From contig CAJTQO010000066.1 in assembly GCA_910578405.1 (NCBI GenBank), positions 1 through 10,274 on the forward strand: a DNA stretch of 10,274 nucleotides, read 5' to 3'. How positions within the stretch are numbered: the first letter of the stretch is position 1; each line of letters opens with the position of its first letter. The notes beneath the pieces were generated by a model. The model was given only the letters and a program-made list of their open reading frames with translations, was not told the DNA's origin and made no database searches. Shown piece by piece: positions 1 to 5,833 of the stretch. This stretch comes from an uncultured Lachnospiraceae bacterium. GTDB lineage: Bacteria > Bacillota > Clostridia > Lachnospirales > Lachnospiraceae. The translations under genes were made by a program, and so were the position numbers.

Positions 1-246
1 TGTCTGCCATCCTTGATGCAGGCATTCCGGCTTGATGTACCCGGACTTAATATCATAAATCTGGCTGAAATGATTTCTTGTGTCCTCTGAAATGCCGAGA
101 ATGTAGATCAAAGCCTTGTGATAACAGTCCTGATACCTCGCCTGTTTCAATTTCTCATAATAAAACTTCTCATGTTCCTCGTTTGCAAAAACCATGTGTG
201 TGTTGTTGGCGCTCTGCGCCTCTGCTCTTAACGCTGTGTTACCCAT
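1..246 (-). CDS. DUF6075-like hypothetical protein, N-terminal part (runs off left edge)
   Basis: Open reading frame starting with ATG at 246 and still open at base 1, giving 82 residues. The start is set by a GGAGG box about 8 bases upstream (minus-strand GGAGGAAGTCAAA before ATG). The protein is soluble and rich in charged and aromatic residues, with stretches such as FANEEHEKFYYEKLKQARYQ and YILGISEDTRNHF, then SGYIKPECLHQGWQT near the edge. From memory this pattern matches the DUF6075 family, which is frequent in integrative and conjugative elements of Clostridia. Its function is unknown. A terminator lies just upstream, so the gene is probably its own transcription unit; a perfect TATAAT (minus, 285-290) sits about 40 bases before the start, but no good -35 accompanies it. 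The placement suggests that a mobile element lies to the left of the window. Family assignment is by recognition only. Confidence 0.75.
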   Translation of the reverse strand, partial: MGNTALRAEAQSANNTHMVFANEEHEKFYYEKLKQARYQDCYHKALIYILGISEDTRNHFSQIYDIKSGYIKPECLHQGWQT

Positions 247-296
247 TTTGACTTCCTCCATTCTTTAGGTTTTGAAAATGCCTTATTATAAAACAC

Positions 297-331
297 AAAA
301 AAAAGACATTTTCTTTCACTGAAATGTCCTT
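297..331 (-). terminator. Rho-independent terminator, minus strand
   Basis: On the minus strand the stem AAGGACATTT pairs with AAATGTCTTT across a 10-base loop (one G-U pair), and the stem runs into eight consecutive T (304 down to 297). It sits 16 bases beyond the stop codon (347-349) of the reading frame that carries the foreign tail next to the truncated AKR. It therefore ends transcription from the right and insulates the DUF6075-like gene. Confidence 0.7.
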
Positions 332-346
332 ACCGATACTCTTGTA

Positions 347-545
347 TTATGTTGTTGTGTACTTGTTCTTGTTTGTTTTTCCAACACCGAGGTCAAGCAC
401 TACTGAAACAGGAATTTTATTATAAACGGTCTTGTGACGGTCAAAATGGTCATTTCCATTTATCGATCCAATCTCTACAAAGTGCCAAAATTTAAGCACT
501 TCCACATATCTCGCCTTTGTTTTTCTTTGTATGTTCCCATATGAG
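347..545 (-). pseudogene. 3' remnant of an unrecognised gene fused to the AKR gene
   Basis: To the left of the point where AKR similarity stops (near 545), a frame different from the AKR frame stays open to a TAA at 347-349. It encodes protein-like sequence, for example RYVEVLKFWHFVEIGS and NKIPVSVVLDLGVGK. A well-placed terminator follows 16 bases after its stop, as expected for the real end of a gene. It has no start of its own. I infer that this is the C-terminal end of a gene whose 5' part was removed when a deletion joined it to the AKR gene. I do not recognise the family; a mobile-element gene would fit the neighbourhood but nothing in the sequence proves it. Confidence 0.4.
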
Positions 546-1248
546 TGGATTTTGGGATAACCACTACACCACGCTGTACATTCCAACGCAAAATAACCTG
601 CCCGACACTCTTTTTGTGAGCAGCGGCGATCTCCTGTAACATTTCATTTTCAAAAGGATTGTACCTTCCCCCTCCTAACGGCGCCCATGCCTCCGGAACG
701 ACCCCATAATATGCCATCGTTTCCAACGCATCGGGCTGTGCAAAATAGGGATGTAATTCCACCTGATTGACAGCCGGAAGGATACGTACCGTTTCACAGA
801 AATTAGTCAAAATATTAGGATAGAAATTCGATACTCCAATGGCTCTGAGTTTTCCTTCCTCATAGGCGTCTTCCATAGCTCTCCATGCGCTGAAATAGTC
901 TCCCATAGCCTGATGCAGCAGATACAAATCCAGATATTCAAGGCCAAGGTTTTTCAGGGAGCGGTCAATAGCCGCTCTGGCCATGTCATAGTTTTCCATG
1001 TCCTGCACCCACATTTTAGATGTAATAAACAGTTCTTCCCTGGCGCACAGCCCCTGAGCAACCGCTTCACGGATAGCCGCCCCTACCGCATCCTCATTGG
1101 TATAGGAGGCAGCAGTGTCAATCAGTCGGTATCCAGCCCGAATCGCGTCCAGCGCTGACCTCCTACATTCCTCCTTATCCCTCACTTGAAAAACGCCGAA
1201 CCCCTCCATGGGCATATTTTTACCATTATTTAAAGCAATAAATTTCAT
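475..1248 (-). CDS. Aldo/keto reductase, C-terminally truncated and fused to foreign tail
   Basis: A 257-aa NAD(P)H-dependent oxidoreductase of the AKR superfamily (TIM barrel, soluble), of the type that reduces small aldehydes, ketones or dicarbonyls; the substrate cannot be told from sequence. The catalytic tetrad is visible: D44 in LIDTAASY, Y49, K78 in ITSKMW and H112 in LYLLHQ. Later blocks include GKLRAIGVSNF and VNQVELHPYF. The start ATG has an AAGGAGA box about 9 bases upstream. Family members are usually about 270-285 aa. Here the family sequence stops after IPKSTH (residue 236), and the last 21 residues are unrelated, so the cofactor-binding Arg/Asn segment and the C-terminal loop are missing. 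It lies 128 bases downstream of a complete AKR gene on the same strand and is probably cotranscribed with it. The barrel core is nearly complete, but cofactor affinity and stability are doubtful, so it may be a pseudogene. Confidence 0.85.
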   Translation of the reverse strand: MKFIALNNGKNMPMEGFGVFQVRDKEECRRSALDAIRAGYRLIDTAASYTNEDAVGAAIREAVAQGLCAREELFITSKMWVQDMENYDMARAAIDRSLKNLGLEYLDLYLLHQAMGDYFSAWRAMEDAYEEGKLRAIGVSNFYPNILTNFCETVRILPAVNQVELHPYFAQPDALETMAYYGVVPEAWAPLGGGRYNPFENEMLQEIAAAHKKSVGQVILRWNVQRGVVVIPKSTHMGTYKEKQRRDMWKCLNFGTL

Positions 1249-1376
1249 TTTAATTTATCTCCTTTTCTATCCACCTATTTTCTTTATTATCAAAAACAAC
1301 CGTCGGTTTGCATTGCTTGTAACTCTCAGTCCTCACATAGGGCAAAAATACCCCTTCCGTTTCTTAGCTGCGCTTT

Positions 1377-2228
1377 TTATTCCTGTGCATTAAAATCAGG
1401 CCGGATAGCGGTATATTTTTCTTCCGCTTCTTCTATCGACATATTATAATACCGGGTATTCTTATTCATCTTTGAAATCTCTTCCATTTCATCCTGTGTC
1501 AATGTAAAATCAAAAATGGCGATATTAGCTTTAATATGTTCCGGATTCCTGGAACCGGGAATAACCACATGCCCCATCTGAATATGCCACCGCAAAATAA
1601 TCTGTGCCTTGGACTTACCATACTTTGCAGCAAGCCTGGCAAAAACAGGCTCATTTACAAGGCTCTGATCACCATGCCCCAATGGGAACCAAGCCATAAG
1701 GACAATATCCTCCGGCTTTAAAAATTTCTCCTTCAACTCCGTCTGCGGATAATAAGGATGCGCCTCAACCTGAACCACCTGCGGCGCAATCTCACATTCA
1801 TCCATAACGCGCCGGAAACGCTCATCCGGAAAATTGGATAAACCAATCGCCCTAATCCTGCCTTCTTTATAGGCCCGCTCAATTTGTTTATAGCCAGCAA
1901 TATAAGCCCCTACCGGCTGATGCAGAAAAAGAAGGTCTATATAATCTGTGCCAAGGCGCGCCAGCGTATCATTAATTGCATTCTCCTCTTCATATACCGA
2001 TGGCCAAAGCTTCGTAACAAGAAAAACATTTTCACGCCTAACGCCGCTTCCTATGATTCCCCTCCCAACGCCACGCTCATTACTGTATCCATTGGCTGTG
2101 TCAATCAACGAATACCCAGCCTTTAGTGCATGAGATGTGGCTTCTTGCGCTTCCTGTGGACTCATCTGGAATGTCCCGATACCTGCCATCGGCATTTTTA
2201 CTCCATTATTTAATGTGAGATATTCCAT
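1377..2228 (-). CDS. Aldo/keto reductase (complete)
   Basis: A complete 283-aa AKR superfamily oxidoreductase, close in layout to the 2,5-diketo-D-gluconate reductase/YvgN-type group (AKR5-like). It is expected to reduce carbonyl groups with NAD(P)H in the cytoplasm. The catalytic tetrad is D43 (LIDTANGY), Y48, K73 (LVTKLW) and H103 (LLFLHQ). Other family blocks are GRIRAIGLSNF, QVEAHPYYP and QIILRWHIQMGHVVIPGS. The start ATG is preceded by AGGAGG with 8 bases of spacing. The cofactor-phosphate loop reads PGSRNPEHIKAN: the usual Lys and Arg that hold the 2'-phosphate of NADPH are G225 and H231, which suggests NADH use. It is first in a minus-strand unit with the truncated AKR, and its promoter region is shared with a divergent LysR-type regulator gene. 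The physiological substrate is unknown. Confidence 0.93.
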   Translation of the reverse strand: MEYLTLNNGVKMPMAGIGTFQMSPQEAQEATSHALKAGYSLIDTANGYSNERGVGRGIIGSGVRRENVFLVTKLWPSVYEEENAINDTLARLGTDYIDLLFLHQPVGAYIAGYKQIERAYKEGRIRAIGLSNFPDERFRRVMDECEIAPQVVQVEAHPYYPQTELKEKFLKPEDIVLMAWFPLGHGDQSLVNEPVFARLAAKYGKSKAQIILRWHIQMGHVVIPGSRNPEHIKANIAIFDFTLTQDEMEEISKMNKNTRYYNMSIEEAEEKYTAIRPDFNAQE

Positions 2229-2272
2229 TGCTTTTTCCTCCTTAATGATAGAACATTCTTTTATCTGACTGA

Positions 2273-2302
2273 ATTATATATTATCCGTTTTCAAAAGTAC
2301 AA
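2273..2302 (-). promoter_or_regulatory. Predicted promoter of the aldo/keto reductase unit
   Basis: On the minus strand TTGTAC (2297-2302) is followed after 18 bases by a perfect TATAAT (2273-2278). Transcription would start near 2266, about 25 bases before the AGGAGG box. The -35 is weak (only TTG matches the consensus), which is typical of a promoter that needs an activator. Confidence 0.45.
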
Positions 2303-2321
2303 TGCCATTCTGGAATACAGC

Positions 2322-2338
2322 TATAAATTTTATTTATA
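2322..2338. promoter_or_regulatory. Candidate LysR-type operator (T-N11-A dyad)
   Basis: A perfect inverted repeat, TATAAAT-TTT-ATTTATA, contains the T-N11-A signature typical of LysR-type binding sites. Its centre (2330) is about 64 bp upstream of the predicted AKR start of transcription. That is the classical distance of the recognition site, and the repeat lies just upstream of the regulator's own -35. Because it is AT-rich, chance occurrence cannot be excluded. Confidence 0.5.
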
Positions 2339-2359
2339 CCTGTCATATACTTTTTAGAA

Positions 2360-2388
2360 TTGAAAAATGCGCATTCGTCTGCTATGAT
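2360..2388 (+). promoter_or_regulatory. Predicted promoter of the LysR-type regulator gene
   Basis: TTGAAA (2360-2365), a 17-base spacer, then TATGAT (2383-2388): five of six matches in each box with ideal spacing. The spacer begins with the perfect palindrome AATGCGCATT (2366-2375). Transcription would start near 2395, about 75 bases before the start codon. Confidence 0.6.
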
Positions 2389-2470
2389 TAATTTTAACCG
2401 CTCACCAACCGGGCTTTGCCATTATTTTCAGCGCGATTTAAACAAAATTTAGAGGGAAAGGAAAAACAGA

Positions 2471-3307
2471 ATGGAGTTATATGAATTGCGGCAGTTCGCC
2501 GCCTTTGCAGATGCCGGAACACTGTCTGAAGCAGCAAATTTCCTGCACCTTTCACAGCCTGCCTTAAGCCGAAATATGAAAAAGCTGGAAAATGATCTGG
2601 GCGTCACGCTCTTTATCCGTCAGAAAAACAGGCTGGAACTGAACGAAAACGGAAAATATTTTCTGGAGCTGTCCAAAATGTTATTAACCGATGCCGATTC
2701 CCTTAAGGCTAAGCTACGGGATTTTGACCGAAAAAACCACACGATTATCCTTGGGGTCTGCGCTCCTGCCCCTGTCTGGCGCCTGGTTCCTTTCATATCC
2801 AATCTTTATCCCCATATGGCATTGCAGACGGAAATGGATGATAGCAACCGTTTGCTTTCAGACCTTAGCAGCGATGTCTATCAGCTTGTAGCAGTACACC
2901 AAAAACCGCAAGAATCATCCTTCTATTTTAAAGAATGCTGTCATGAAAATCTTTTATTCGCCTTGCCAAAAGGACATCGGTATGCCAAAAGAAAAAGTCT
3001 GTCCTTTGCAGAAATGAACGGGGAAAACATGCTTTTAATGTCCAATATCGGCCTCTGGGACTTCGTACGCACAGAAAAAATGCCGGATTCCCGGTTTCTG
3101 CTACAAAATGACCGCTTCACCTTCAACGAACTTGTACAAGCGTCCTCTCTGCCTTCTTTCGTCTCCAACCTTTCCCAAAAATATACTGAAACGGCTGGCG
3201 GACGCATCAATGTGCCAATTTCAGACAAAGAAGCATCCGTCACCTATTATCTTGTCTGTAAAAAAGAACGTAAAGAAGAATTTCAACCGCTTTTTGCCGC
3301 TTTATAA
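2471..3307 (+). CDS. LysR-family transcriptional regulator
   Basis: A 278-aa LysR-type regulator. The N-terminal winged helix-turn-helix is clear: MELYELRQFAAFADAGTLSE, then the HTH at about residues 18-38 with LSQPALSRNMKKLE and LGVTLFIR. Residues about 90-278 form the periplasmic-binding-protein-like effector domain, with the usual hydrophobic starts ILGVCAPAPVWRLVPF and LLFALPKGHRYA. The start ATG has AAGGA 8 bases upstream (2458-2462). The length is at the short end for the family (usually about 290-300). It is divergent from the AKR genes with a T-N11-A dyad in between, so it probably regulates them and itself. The effector is unknown; a carbonyl-containing substrate of the reductases would be a natural guess. 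Confidence 0.93.
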   Translation: MELYELRQFAAFADAGTLSEAANFLHLSQPALSRNMKKLENDLGVTLFIRQKNRLELNENGKYFLELSKMLLTDADSLKAKLRDFDRKNHTIILGVCAPAPVWRLVPFISNLYPHMALQTEMDDSNRLLSDLSSDVYQLVAVHQKPQESSFYFKECCHENLLFALPKGHRYAKRKSLSFAEMNGENMLLMSNIGLWDFVRTEKMPDSRFLLQNDRFTFNELVQASSLPSFVSNLSQKYTETAGGRINVPISDKEASVTYYLVCKKERKEEFQPLFAAL

Positions 3308-3317
3308 AAATTCAGGC

Positions 3318-3348
3318 GTCTCCACTGTCATTTACTTGCTGTGGAGAC
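3318..3348. other. Stem-loop downstream of the LysR gene
   Basis: The perfect 8-bp inverted repeat GTCTCCAC / GTGGAGAC has a 15-base loop and begins 11 bases after the LysR stop codon. No T-run follows on the plus strand, so it is a weak terminator candidate or an mRNA-end-stabilising hairpin. Confidence 0.4.
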
Positions 3349-3451
3349 ACTGATATCCTCACTCAAAGATGCCACCGCATATTTTTCCAAATCTTTTGAA
3401 TGACAATGCAAAAATTATATTGGTTATGTGGATAAACAAAGGAGGTCCCAT

Positions 3452-4273
3452 ATGAAAAATTTCAATGAAAACGCCAACAGTATCGCGGAAGATGCGGTAC
3501 GATATGCCATGCAAAGCGGAATAGAGCTTGATTATACAAGAGAAAGCGCCCAAGGCGTGGATGCTTTTCTTGGCGCTTGTCATAATAGCCTTGACAACTA
3601 TGACGGCGATGAAGGCGCAAAAACCTTATGGAATGTTGCCGTCTTGTTCGGAACATATATCGGAGAGATGTTGTTACGCTCTGGACTGGCCGAAAAAGGG
3701 TTTGTCTGGATTGAGGACGATGGGCTTCCTATACTCAGCATTCCCGGCAAACAAACTGCCGTTTCCCCCATTACCAAAGCCCACAAGCGGATTCTTAACG
3801 GCGCAGAGGACAGCATGAAAAGTTTTGTTGACGTAGTGTTCTCCGCCATAAATGGTGAGTTGCCAAAAACAGAAGCGCTGCGCGTTCCCGATGTTGAAAC
3901 GGCAAGCGGTAAGAAGACCAAGAGAATTATTTTTAAAGAATCAGATTACTACATATCCCTTGTTGCAGAGGGAAAAGAGGATTTTGTTATTTTCAAATCT
4001 CACGATGGATTTTTCCAGTTTTACGGAATCGGAAATCAATTCATCTGCGAAGCCTGGTTCAATCTGGGTGGACGCAGGGCGTACGCACTGATAAATCCTG
4101 ACTGCGCTAATGCCGAGCGCGTAAACCTTGTTACGCCATTTGGCCAATATACTCCGAGAAAGCTGGATATTCTTTCGCTGGAACAGCTTAAAACAGCCGT
4201 GCATGAGTACTTTTCCAATCTTGAGGAGGCGGATTTTCTCGCAAAAGTCCCGCATGAGAAACTGAAAATATAA
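3452..4273 (+). CDS. Hypothetical two-part protein, 273 aa
   Basis: Family not recognised with confidence. The start ATG at 3452 is chosen because AAAGGAGG ends 6 bases before it; an in-frame ATG at 3428 has no such box. The protein is soluble with no signal peptide or membrane segment. Residues about 1-130 are helical and acidic and contain LWNVAVLFGTYIGEMLLR, then FVWIEDDGLPIL and a short RILNGAEDSMKSF block. This layout resembles DUF3806-like proteins, but weakly. After a charged linker (GKKTKR), residues about 150-273 form a second, beta-rich part with DFVIFKSHDGFFQFYGIGNQ and VNLVTPFGQYTP, followed by a final helix (LEQLKTAVHEYFSNLEE). The style of the second part recalls immunity proteins of polymorphic toxin systems; this is an impression, not a match. 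No toxin gene is adjacent. It converges on the HrgA-like gene. Confidence 0.75.
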   Translation: MKNFNENANSIAEDAVRYAMQSGIELDYTRESAQGVDAFLGACHNSLDNYDGDEGAKTLWNVAVLFGTYIGEMLLRSGLAEKGFVWIEDDGLPILSIPGKQTAVSPITKAHKRILNGAEDSMKSFVDVVFSAINGELPKTEALRVPDVETASGKKTKRIIFKESDYYISLVAEGKEDFVIFKSHDGFFQFYGIGNQFICEAWFNLGGRRAYALINPDCANAERVNLVTPFGQYTPRKLDILSLEQLKTAVHEYFSNLEEADFLAKVPHEKLKI

Positions 4274-4475
4274 AACTTCTTTGCCACCATCCTTTTGACC
4301 ATTTCCGCCACTGTCTTTATCTTGGTCATCCACTTTCCCTGCACCTGCTGCGTGGCGTCGCACCATGTTCGCATCCTCACCCTCCCCTTCTGACAGGTGC
4401 AGGGGAACCATATCCAGAACCGGCTGCGCCACTTTGGGATGTTTCTTTTTGAAAGAGCGCTGCCTCCAAACACTC
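4274..4475. other. Convergent intergenic spacer with long inverted repeat
   Basis: About 200 bases between two convergent genes, visibly more GC-rich than the AT-rich genes on either side. It contains the inverted repeat at 4334-4407. Overlapping frames are open on both strands, but none has a ribosome binding site or recognisable family sequence. It may hold a gene remnant or a non-coding structure; I see no terminator with a T-run. Confidence 0.4.
4334..4407. repeat. Inverted repeat, 14 bp arms with 46-bp interior
   Basis: The left arm TTTCCCTGCACCTG (4334-4347) and right arm CAGGTGCAGGGGAA (4394-4407) are complementary, with 11 consecutive perfect GC-rich pairs plus one wobble and two A-T pairs. 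The interior is 46 bases. It is too wide-looped and lacks a T-run for an ordinary terminator. It could be a structured RNA stem or the ends of a very small decayed element. Confidence 0.55.
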
Positions 4476-5417
4476 CTATAAAAGAATACCGGTTTCCTTG
4501 AATTTTAACCTTGCCAAATCTTCATCCTCATAGACTTCATCATATCGGCTCTTTACCTTTCCAACCTTAATATCTTCCATAATGTCATTAAGGAAATTTT
4601 CAAAATCCCGGTTTTCATCCACCAGCCTGTTAATCGTTTCCCAATCCAAAGATTCTTTTTCTTTTGCAGAAAACAATAGCTCACTTTGCATAAAATGTTC
4701 TGCATTCAGCCGAATAACGCCAATGCCAAATGCATTATTTAAACGTCTGAGTTCATCCACCATTTCCGGATCCTCTGAAATATGTAAAGCCACAAGATAT
4801 CCCTCATGCGCCCAACTGGAATTGGACACTGCCTGAAAATAACACTCCCTTAAATTTCCAAGACACAGTGAAATCTTCATCTCAAAAGAATACAGTTTAT
4901 ACGGGTTCACTTTCAAGATGTCAAATAATTTCAAAGTATTTTCTGTATAAGATTCAAACGGAAAGTGTACACCGACCATATCCGGATGGAGCCATTTATT
5001 TTTACCACATTTTCCCCGTCTGGAGACTTCATGATATATCGTCTTTGTCAGACATTTAAAATGTTCATCCGATCTTACAAAACTAGACAATAAAATATGC
5101 AAATCACGCTCTTTAAACGTATGCTTTTCTTTCACTGGCTCTTCCTGCCGTTTTACAAACTTTTCCAATCCTACATCCTTACCTTTCAGGAAAAACTTAG
5201 CTGGCCGTTTACTTGTCTGCACAAAGCACGAATCTTTATTGTTCTTAATATCCACATAAACGCGCGCTGACAATGTGCGGATTGGCGTTTTTCCCGAAGA
5301 AGCCAACTTTTCCAAAAGGCCCTGCTTTCCGGCTATTTCCCACATTTCCTCAACGGAAACAGGAACACTGGCATAATTCAACGCGTCCTTTGCCAAATCT
5401 AAAAAACTATATCCCAT
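4476..5417 (-). CDS. HrgA/COG2958-like protein: HARE-HTH plus predicted nuclease domain
   Basis: A 313-aa protein with full-length appearance. Residues about 3-78 form a HARE-HTH winged-helix domain (SFLDLAKDALNYASVPVS, SSGKTPIRTLSARVYVDIK, KRPAKFFLK), a domain known from restriction endonucleases and chromatin proteins and thought to sense modified DNA. Residues about 120-300 match the conserved C-terminal part of COG2958/HrgA proteins: KTIYHEVSRRGK, KWLHPDMVGVHFPFE, SFEMKISL, YFQAVSNSSWAHEGYLVA. D146, E179-x-K181 and Q195 fit a D...ExK...Q pattern of the PD-(D/E)XK nuclease fold; this is my inference. In Helicobacter hrgA occupies a restriction-modification locus. Here no methyltransferase is present. 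The start ATG has GAGGTG 4 bases upstream, which overlaps the end of a decayed upstream frame whose stop lies 3 bases before the ATG. A role in DNA defence is likely but unproven. Confidence 0.82.
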   Translation of the reverse strand: MGYSFLDLAKDALNYASVPVSVEEMWEIAGKQGLLEKLASSGKTPIRTLSARVYVDIKNNKDSCFVQTSKRPAKFFLKGKDVGLEKFVKRQEEPVKEKHTFKERDLHILLSSFVRSDEHFKCLTKTIYHEVSRRGKCGKNKWLHPDMVGVHFPFESYTENTLKLFDILKVNPYKLYSFEMKISLCLGNLRECYFQAVSNSSWAHEGYLVALHISEDPEMVDELRRLNNAFGIGVIRLNAEHFMQSELLFSAKEKESLDWETINRLVDENRDFENFLNDIMEDIKVGKVKSRYDEVYEDEDLARLKFKETGILL

Positions 5418-5420
5418 TTT

Positions 5421-5522
5421 TCACCTCAATTCCAACGCCATCCGATAATCCTCATCGGCTTTCCATTTATTCAGGCAGTATGCCTTACAACCCAATCGCT
5501 TTTCTATACGGGCAAATTCCTG
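5421..5522 (-). pseudogene. C-terminal remnant translationally coupled to the HrgA-like gene
   Basis: In a frame shifted from the GNAT fragment, minus-strand bases 5522 to 5421 encode 33 protein-like residues (QEFARIEKRLGCKAYCLNKW, then KADEDYRMALELR), ending in TGA only 3 bases before the HrgA-like ATG. The tight spacing is typical of an operon partner. The frame has no start of its own. Adding one A to the A5 run at 5531-5535 would join it in frame to the GNAT fragment. It is either the true tail of a frameshifted GNAT gene or the last piece of another gene that once preceded the HrgA-like gene. Confidence 0.4.
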
Positions 5523-5833
5523 CCCTCTCCTTTTTCCATCGTATGACAGCAGAGGAAATCTCCATTTCCCGTTTCGATTTTTTCATACGAAACAATTTGA
5601 CACCATCGTTTCAGATACATACTTTCCGCCGGAAAAGAAGCGTCCACATGAATCTTTGGATAATTTTTCAAAATCCTTGCTTCCAGTAAATCCATCCATC
5701 TGCTTCCATATCTTTTTCCTTGATCTTCAGGCAAAATAAACAATCTGCAAATCTCATTCTTGCGAATGCTCCCGGTTCCTATGACGTTTTCCTGTGCCAT
5801 CGCAACACCAGAAATAACACAGCCTTGGCAATA
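5504..5833 (-). pseudogene. GNAT-family N-acetyltransferase fragment
   Basis: Acetyl-CoA-dependent N-acetyltransferases of this fold usually have 140-170 residues. Here the recognisable part starts at GCVISGVAM, which lies before the first Met at 5800 and directly after the in-frame DUF3795 stop, and continues VIGTGSIRKNEICRLFILP, DQGKRYGS, WMDLLEARI and GDFLCCHTM, ending at 5504 (98 aa from the Met). The N-terminal strand and helices are missing. In the acetyl-CoA pyrophosphate loop the consensus Q-x-x-G-x-G/A reads QGKRYG, with Arg (residue 30) replacing the central Gly. A later KRWCQ has Trp where a Gly is usual. There is no ribosome binding site before the Met. Together this points to an inactive remnant, although a short expressed protein cannot be excluded. 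Confidence 0.65.

Noticed and set aside
1208..1393. Plus-strand frame between the two AKR genes
   Set aside because: It is antisense to both AKR genes, and its hydrophobic stretch comes from an AT-rich spacer.
3318..3348. Firm terminator after the LysR gene
   Set aside because: The stem is perfect, but no T-run follows on the plus strand, so it is kept only as a stem-loop.
3428..3451. ATG at 3428 as start of the 273-aa protein
   Set aside because: There is no ribosome binding site before it, and the strong GGAGG box lies inside this extension and serves ATG 3452.
3941..4473. Two long overlapping minus-strand frames opposite the 273-aa gene
   Set aside because: They run antisense through a well-supported gene, have no ribosome binding site, and show no recognisable family; only the part beyond 4274 could be a remnant.
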